DNA of 64,000 bases from NCBI RefSeq assembly GCF_000344685.1, contig NW_006920412.1, positions 2,296,617-2,360,616 of the forward strand, written 5' to 3'. Source of the DNA: Gloeophyllum trabeum ATCC 11539. Taxonomy: Eukaryota; Basidiomycota; Agaricomycetes; Gloeophyllales; Gloeophyllaceae. The notes under the pieces are model-generated. The model saw only the letters and a list, made by a program, of their open reading frames with translations, ran no database searches and was not told where the DNA came from. Both the position numbers and the translations under genes were made by a program. This document shows positions 57,902 to 64,000 of the stretch, piece by piece (within the stretch, counting starts at the first letter, position 1; the number at the start of each line of letters is the position of its first letter).

Positions 57902-60555
57902 ATGGCTGTAGAGACACAGACGATGCCGGCCGCGAACGGCCACCTTGGTAACGGCGACGTAGAGATGGGCGGGCTGAAGGACAGCGTGGTGCGCTTTGCG
58001 AGCGGTATGATCCTCCCCCCTCCGGAGATAAAATGTAAGTACTATGTCGCGCTTTCCGGAAGGTGTTCTCATACGCATGCGTGTCATTTGCAGCGGTTAT
58101 TGACAGGACCGCCGCGTTTGTTGCGCGCTCTGCGAACCCCCCTCAGTTTGAGGACAAAATCCGGGAAAACCAGCGTAATGACCCCAAGTTCTCGTTTCTC
58201 AATCCCATGGACCCATACCATGCTTATTACAGAAATCGAATGGAGAAGGTCCAGAGGGGGGAGGAGGACGAGGCGCCCGCGGCCGCTGCTGAAGACAAGC
58301 CGGCCGAGAAGGCGGAGGAGAAGGTCGTCGACCTGGGTGAGGAGCCACCGCAGCCCGAGTTCATACTCGACTTGCCGAACGTCACTGCCATCGATCTGTG
58401 AGTGCGGGCTTTCTGAGATCTGGTGGGGTTAATCGTCGTTTTGCATACAGAGATATCATGAAGTTGACGGCGCTCTTTACGGCTCGTCGTGGACGCAACT
58501 TCCTCGCTGCCTTGTCCGCTCGCGAAGGTCGGAACTATCAATTTGACTTCCTCCGACCTACGCATTCTCTGTTCGGGTACTTCAATCGGCTCGTAGAGCA
58601 GTACACTAAGGTGCTCTATCCAACGAAGGAGACCGTGGACAGCATCTCCGCCCGTGCTCAGGATGGAGCCAAGTGGAGGATGCTCGAGCAGGCAAAACGC
58701 TACGCAAAGTGGGAGCAGAATAAACGGGAGAAAGAGAAGAAGCGAGAGGATGACCAGGAGGCTGAAAGGAGTGCGTCCTAGCACCTCCGTGCATATCACA
58801 TCACTGACATTTATATATAACGTAGTTGCTTTTGCCGAGATTGATTGGCATGACTACGCCATTGTGCAGACCATAGAGTTCACAGCGGCCGACGCTAATG
58901 CGGAGCTGCCGCCGCCCATGAGCGTCCAGGAGGTCGAGAGCATGACTCTCGCGCAGAAGAGGATGGCTGCGATGATCATGGAGACGACCGCGGAGGATGT
59001 CGAAGCGCACCGCGCCAGACAGGCCGCGGCCGAGGCTGAAGCAGCCGCGGCAGTGGGCCAAGCAGGCGCCGGTGCGGCTGGGGACGAAGACGCGATGCAA
59101 ATGGACGAGAGTGACGACGAGGACGAGGAGATCCGGGTGAGGAAGAAACGAGAGGAAGAGGAAAGACGCAGGGAGGAGGAGCGTGCTAGGGCTATTCAGG
59201 CCAGCTCACTGGAGGCGGGCGCACCTATGAAGATCAGAACCGACTATGTCCCCAAAGGTAAGTAAGAATATCTCTTCTCATTTGGTCCGAGCTGACGTTT
59301 GGTCGTAGTTGGTGCCAAGGGCAAGCAGCAGACCACCACTACATGTTCCATTTGCGGGCAGCAAATCCCGGTCGATGAGCTGCAAGAGCACATGCGTATT
59401 GAGCTCCTGGATCCTCGATGGAAGGAACAGCGTAACGCTCTCGAAGCTCGCAAGGCGCAAGCCTCGGAACTGCAGAAGGGTGCCAACGTCGCCGCGTCGA
59501 TCAAGAACCTGGCACGCACGCGGCCGGATATCTTTGGTGCGGAAGAGGACGAGGAGCGGCGGAAGAGGGAGGAAGAGGAGGAGAGGCAGCGGCGGCGCGC
59601 GAGGGAGAAGGTTGTCTGGGACGGTCACACTGCCTCCAAGGCCAGCACGCAAGACAAGTTCTCGACAAATGTCAATTTCGAGGAGCAGATCGCGGCTATC
59701 TACCGGGCCAAGGGTCTTGGACCGTGCGTGCTGCTTTGTCTTGTGTAATCACTATGTACTGACGCCCGCGTAGGCAAGAAGCTGGTGCTATCGGGCCTGG
59801 TATTGGACCTGCAGCAGCCCCGCCACCGCCCATGGCCGGGCTGCCCCCCGCGCCGGTGCCCATGCCAGCACCACCGCAGCAAGCCCCCGGTGGCGGCCCT
59901 GCCCCCGCGGCTTACACCGCGGCGACGATATCCTCAGGCCCTCAACCGGCGTCCCTGACCCCGGCGCCTGCGGCACCTGTCATGCTCCCCCCGCTGCACT
60001 ACCAGGGTCTCGGCGCGCAGCAGCCATTTGGGTTCTCGCCTCCGCCGCCCCCGATGGGGATGGCGATGTCGCCACAGGCCGGGATGGTGCGTACCGCGGA
60101 CCAGATGGAGGGCGGGGCGCCGGACGATGTGCCGCCTGCGAAGAGACAGCGGGTGGCCAAGTTGCCTGGTGGGGCGCTCTACCCCGAGGCAGACTGGCTC
60201 GCCATGCATCCTGTAAGGAAGTGATTGACGGTGGGGAACGCTTTGCTGATCATGCTCCTTATTCTTTTTCTTCTAGTATCCCATTTCATTGCAAGTGCAG
60301 CTGCCGAACGACCCGTCGAAGCCTGAGTGGAAGTTGGACGGGACGGTGATTACGATTCCCGAGCTGCCACTCAGTCTGCTGGTGTCGACGCTGCGTGACC
60401 GGATTCTGCAGCACACGGGGAGTAGTGTGGGGGCGTCGAAGATTCGGTTGTCGCATGCTGGGAAGATGTTGACGAACCAGAATACACTGGCGAGCTACAA
60501 CCTGGAGGACGAGGACCTCGTGATTTTGAGCGTTAGGGATGTCAAGAAGAAGTGA
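57902..60555 (+). CDS. SF3A1: splicing factor 3A subunit 1 (Prp21)
   Basis: Seven exons (57902-58034, 58094-58397, 58451-58770, 58826-59257, 59309-59723, 59774-60212, 60277-60555) give 773 residues. SURP module 1 (about 33-95) reads IKSVIDRTAAFVARSANPPQ and PKFSFLNPMDPYHAYYR. SURP module 2 (about 146-200) reads DIMKLTALFTARRGRNFLAA and NYQFDFLRPTHSLFGYFNRL. A charged helix-rich middle with EEIRVRKKREEEERRR leads to a short C2-type motif TCSICGQQIP. A Pro-rich region follows, and a ubiquitin-like domain (about 682-773) with GSSVGASKIRLSHAGKMLTN ends in VRDVKKK. The SF3a complex is part of U2 snRNP and helps select branch sites. Confidence 0.96.
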
Positions 60556-60990
60556 GGGAGGGTTGTCGGTGTGTTCGGTGTATGTTATTCTCAGTGTGCT
60601 CTGTTCTCCAATATCAATCTTCCGGGACGTGCGTAAATGAGATAGGCGGCAACGTGTTACATGATACATTGGCATGGGTCAAGGATATACAGCGAGAATA
60701 ACCCTTGCTACAATACATGAATGTCAAAGGTACTGTACAAGTAAGTGAAACAACTGCTTGCTTCGGGAGTATAAGTTAGGTGATGCGCGGTGATTTACAG
60801 TGTCCGATTTCCCCCAATAACCCTTGAATGATGAAAGTCTTGTCGATGATGCTCCCCTGCTCTGCTAATGTGCTTCGGGCTGGCGTCGCGAGGGTGAATG
60901 CTGCGAGCGCCAGTGGACGAGCGGCGGAGATGTGGCGGATATCTTGCGGGTGGGCGTGCAAGGCCTGCCCGAGCGCTCTGCCCTGCAGGC

Positions 60991-61633
60991 GATGCTGCAA
61001 CTGCTCCCGTTCCTGTCCTTGTCCGCTGCGGTGGTGCCGAGCGCCCTCGAGTCGCCCTTTTTCGGGAGATCGCCCCTGGCATCGCAGGTGCCGACGATGG
61101 AGAGGGGGACGGTGTCGCCGAGCCAGTCCTCGTCGCGCTGGCTGGGTATATGCGCGGGGGCGTGGACTTTGCAGAAGGAGCTTGCGGCGTGGAGGTGGGG
61201 GGAAGCGATGAGTGACGGGGGGACGGGCACGTTCACGGGCTGGGAGACGCAGAGGCTGGATTTCCGCTTGTGGCGGTTGTTTGTGGGGCGCGGGGTGGTG
61301 GGGGAGGCGAGCGCGGAGGAGGACGGCGATGACGAGAGCATGGATGCGTGGGGGTGGCAGCAGTCCAGCGCTGGGCTTTTCAACGGACGCGCGAACGCGG
61401 AAGAAGCACAGAGGACAGCCCGCGGGCCAAAGTCAGTAAATGACCAAGTTCGCGGATCGGGGCGCGGTTGCGTGCCGGCGTGCCGCCGACATACAAGCGC
61501 GATCGAGGCACTTGTCGATCACCTCCTCCAGTCCTCCAGTCCGCTCCATTGCGATCAACTCGCCCGCCAATTCACTCGTGCGTCCCGTGACCCGCTCTAT
61601 ATCTCATACATACAGCGCTATCTAACAGACTAG
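60991..61633 (+). CDS. questionable open frame downstream of SF3A1
   Basis: The frame is open from about 60869 to TAG at 61631-61633. The first ATG is at 60991 and gives about 213 residues starting MLQLLPFLSLSAAVVPSALE. A stretch TFTGWETQRLDFRLWRLFVG looks protein-like and third positions are GC-rich. However, frames on the opposite strand (for example 61383-60865) are also open, so high GC alone may explain it. I recognise no domain and cannot define the 5' end. It is listed as possible only. Confidence 0.3.
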
Positions 61634-61684
61634 CACGGCTATCTACTACACAATGTCAACTATCCAGCTCCCCTGACGCGCAAT

Positions 61685-63009
61685 CTAGAAAACCCTCCTA
61701 CAAATTAGCGCAAAGACTAGAATCAGCAGCACGCATATCGCGGTATCGAGAACCAGCGGTGGTCTGGGGGCACTGCTGCGCTGACCAGTCCGCGTTGAGT
61801 CACGGATATCAGCCCCCGATAGCCCCGCCGACGTCGATCCTGACGACCTCGCCGACTCGGCTGACGACGACTCGCTCTGCGACGTCCTCGAGCACACTGT
61901 ACTGTCCGTAGATAGAGAAATCCCCGTCGCTTGGGGTGTCTGTGGTATTGAGGGGGAGGGGGTCGACGACGTGGGACCTTCCTGGGCCACCGGGCCCACT
62001 TGGGACGCAGCCGGCGGTACTGGGCAAGGTTCATCATTCGTGTTATTGTCCGTGTTATTAGACACTGCGCAGTCCGCAGCGGGCGGGTCCGGCAACGACT
62101 CCAAGTTGGACCGGTTGCACCTGGGGCACACCCAGGCTCGCGACCTATCGTACGTACGATTCAAGTCAATCAATAGCCCTGGCGAGATGATATAAATTAT
62201 ACAAATCTCACAGTGCTGCCAAGCGCTTGCGTTCTGCTGGGGGATATTCCAACGAGCCTACACCAACTGCGGCCTGACCTTTGAGCGGAAAGAAACCCTG
62301 CAGTCCGACAATAGCTGCAGGGGCGTTCAGTCCATGACCACCGACAGCACCAATCTGGGCCACCCACCTGTTCTCACTCCCCAAGCAGGCTGCCATAACT
62401 CCTCATGATCTACACAAATGTCAGGGGCTGTCACTAGCACGCCACTCGATCACTCACAATTCGTAAAGCTTATGCAGATCTACAGACCGGGGTACTCGAT
62501 AAGCTTCGACGTCACGCCATAAATGCCCAAAAGCATAGAACGTTCTGCGCACCTTCGTGTTCAGCTCGAACCGCCCGCTCGGGGTGAGCATCATGATTGA
62601 CGGCGGGCGGAAGGGGTACTCGGGCGGGAGAAGGATGCGGAAGTGGTATAGCCCGCCTTCGAACTCGGTCCCCGGCGGCCCGCGCAGCGTGCAGTGCCAT
62701 TCCTGTTGGCCCTTGCTGTTAGCATGAGGTACCGCTGCAGATGGGACAGGATATACGCACGAAGATGTCGTCCTAGCGAAGTGGGAAGAGGTTCTTGTTA
62801 TCTCCCGCCGGTGACATTGGGATAAGGGACGTGCAGACGAACCTCGAGCGGGGCGGCGGAGTAGTCGGTAGAGGGATCGTTGGCTAGCTCACGGGCTTCC
62901 TGCATAATCCTCTTGACGGCTATAGGGTGTGCATTCGGTCAATGCTTGCATGCTACTACCTCGGACAATGGAAGGACGCACCAGAGTTGTTCCTATTGAA
63001 TGTAGCCAT
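61685..63009 (-). CDS. tail-anchored ubiquitin-conjugating enzyme, Ubc6/UBE2J type
   Basis: Eight exons (63009-62982, 62919-62843, 62772-62761, 62702-62553, 62479-62458, 62409-62368, 62314-62212, 62144-61685) give 297 residues. The UBC fold is clear: VKRIMQEARELANDPSTDYS, WHCTLRGPPGTEFEGGLYHF, LLPPEYPFRPPSIMMLTPSG. The catalytic Cys91 lies in ICISFTNYHEELWQPAWGV. AIVGLQGFFPLKGQAAVG and SLEYPPAERKRLAAL match the UBE2J branch. A Ser/Thr/Pro-rich linker leads to a single C-terminal membrane segment (DTAICVLLILVFALI) followed by CRRVF, a tail anchor as in Ubc6. Such E2s act on the cytosolic face of the ER in ERAD. Two exons are tiny, 12 and 22 nt. A CPRC motif in the linker is unusual. Confidence 0.92.
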
Positions 63010-63258
63010 CCTACAGATTGAGCCGACTGCAGTCCGCAGCTTGTAAAGAAGGTGATAGGAGATACAAGAAAGGTCGCCAGAGTCTTGAGCGAGAATGAGC
63101 ACCTGAGCGTTAGTTGGTAACTCTCACCTCAGCAGCAGCCACCAGACGTGGAAGTATGAAAGACGTGGGAAACCTGGTTCGGCACACCCCGACCAGGCCG
63201 TCATCTTTTCGGACTTGTGAGTGCAGTCTCAGCTTGCTGTCTCGAGCCCTCTGGCCAG
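63010..63258. promoter_or_regulatory. divergent promoter region of UBE2J-type gene and MRP10
   Basis: About 250 bp separate the two start codons, so both promoters must lie within or overlap it. No defined element is recognised. Confidence 0.4.
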
Positions 63259-63731
63259 ATGATTGTCAAGAAGCTCAAGGTTCGGCCGCGGAAGAGTAAG
63301 CAGCAGTGCTATGTGTTGTTTACGATATTCGCAAATGAACATGCTCTCGGTTGACAGACCCGCCGACGAACCTATGCGCTCCTGAGCTGGCTACGCTGCT
63401 GGGCTGCTGGGCCGCCTCGAACGACTATGGCTCGACGGAGAAGTGCAGAGAGGTGTCTCAGGCGTTATACGAGTGCATGCGGAACGCGGTATGTTTTCCG
63501 TAATTATGTGTGGACTCTATTCGGTTCCATCCCCTTCGCGTCCTGCCTGTGCACTGCAATTTGTTTTGCATTGCTGGGCACCATATGCGTTCATTTTTTT
63601 GACGTCTTCCACGACTTTCTCCCATGACGCCTTTGCTGACGTTCGCCGCCTCACCGCAGCCCATGAAAGGCAAGCAACATAGACCCACGATCAACTACCA
63701 CCTCGCCCGGCTCGGCAAGAACTTGAAATAG
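63259..63731 (+). CDS. MRP10: mitochondrial ribosomal protein mS37 (CHCH domain)
   Basis: Three exons (63259-63295, 63358-63488, 63660-63731) give 79 residues, as expected for this very small protein. The N-terminus MIVKKLKVRPRKNNPPTNLC is basic. Four cysteines in a CHCH twin arrangement follow (LCAPELATLLGCWAASNDYG, then EKCREVSQALYECM). The end reads HRPTINYHLARLGKNLK. Yeast Mrp10 is imported and oxidised in the intermembrane space by Mia40 and then joins the mitochondrial small ribosomal subunit. The last intron (63489-63659) is 171 nt, longer than most here. Confidence 0.93.
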
Positions 63732-63796
63732 ACTCGACTCGCCGGTAGCACCATCAAAAGCCTTTGGGGACGCTCGCGCTGCACCGGACGTCCGGT

Positions 63797-63812
63797 GGGG
63801 GAGGGGGGGGGG
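63797..63812 (+). repeat. G-rich homopolymer run
   Basis: The run is four G, G, A, then ten G, just past the MRP10 stop. It could form a G-quadruplex in the transcript with nearby G tracts, or it could be a slippage-prone tract or assembly-sensitive site. Confidence 0.6.
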
Positions 63813-64000
63813 TTGCTATTATCATATTGCAGCGTCGAGGAGGGCAGGCCGTGGATATCGTACCATGCTGTAGTAAGAGAAACTATTGCTCTACGCACTG
63901 CCCACGCTGTATTTATGATGCTGCTTTCCTATATACAGCATCTACTCTATCGCGTCTCTGGCGCAGTAATGATCACTACCTATACAGCCCAGCCGGACGG
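63813..64000. other. 3' flank at the window edge
   Basis: This is the MRP10 downstream region. No gene is visible before the window ends. Confidence 0.5.

Noticed and set aside
57602..58087. 161-residue minus-strand frame across the SF3A1 start
   Set aside because: It is antisense to the SF3A1 first exon and its leader and shows no family features.
60865..61383. 172-residue minus-strand frame opposite the questionable frame after SF3A1
   Set aside because: Both strands are open because of high GC. The Pro/Ser/Arg-rich reading has no recognisable domain.
1..64000. search for CRISPR arrays, transposase genes, long terminal repeats, biosynthetic clusters or a new defence-like system
   Set aside because: No spaced direct repeats, long inverted repeats, catalytic transposase motifs or clustered accessory genes were visible by eye; the window is mostly core fungal genes.

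Overview
The window is nuclear DNA from a filamentous basidiomycete, most likely an Agaricomycete. Housekeeping genes are packed head to head or tail to tail. They are split by many short spliceosomal introns, mostly about 45-70 nt with GTRNGY donors and CTNAY branch sites, and coding sequence favours G or C at third positions. Several proteins with no known function have the look of lineage-restricted Agaricomycete proteins. I see no rRNA, tRNA, CRISPR array, plasmid or viral gene, and no intact transposon. Exon models below were built by hand; phase was checked at every junction reported for them.

Layout. 0-10 kb: a Ser-rich unknown protein, an RCC1-repeat mitochondrial protein (FMP25 type), a small putatively N-myristoylated protein, and a Puf1/Jsn1-type protein with two RRMs and a Pumilio domain. 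10-17 kb: a large acidic regulator with a GDS1-type winged helix and an APSES-like C-terminal domain, an unresolved or decayed gene, and SHQ1. 17-24 kb: anthranilate synthase I (TRP2), mitoribosomal uS2m (MRP4), ribosome-associated Hsp70 (SSB), and RFC2. 24-35 kb: CAF-1 large subunit, kinetochore Spc24, an MDR-type oxidoreductase, exportin-1 (CRM1), and MCTS1/Tma20. 35-49 kb: a 2-kb gene-poor stretch, a Ser/acidic unknown protein, Cdc27, CCT1, an unresolved conserved-looking gene, and an NRBF2/Atg38-like MIT protein. 48-64 kb: MOG1, a 2.2-kb gene-poor stretch, a TmpA-like membrane oxidoreductase, a DEDDh exonuclease, CMS1, SF3A1, a tail-anchored Ubc6/UBE2J E2, and mitoribosomal mS37 (MRP10).

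The genes do not form a metabolic cluster. They serve general cell functions: genome duplication and chromatin (RFC2, CAF-1), mitosis (Spc24, Cdc27), nuclear transport (CRM1, MOG1), RNA processing and ribosome assembly (SHQ1, CMS1, SF3A1), protein folding (SSB, CCT1), translation (MCTS1, MRP4, MRP10) and ER ubiquitination. Eight divergent pairs share intergenic regions of about 165-320 bp and probably bidirectional promoters. The RFC2/CAF-1 pair is the most suggestive, because both proteins act at PCNA and their shared promoter holds an MluI cell-cycle box.

I did not find a clearly new biological system. The best leads are two GC-AG introns, very small coding exons, the GDS1/APSES-like domain pairing, a membrane-anchored exonuclease, an intron placed directly before a stop codon, and two gene-like regions that resist clean modelling.
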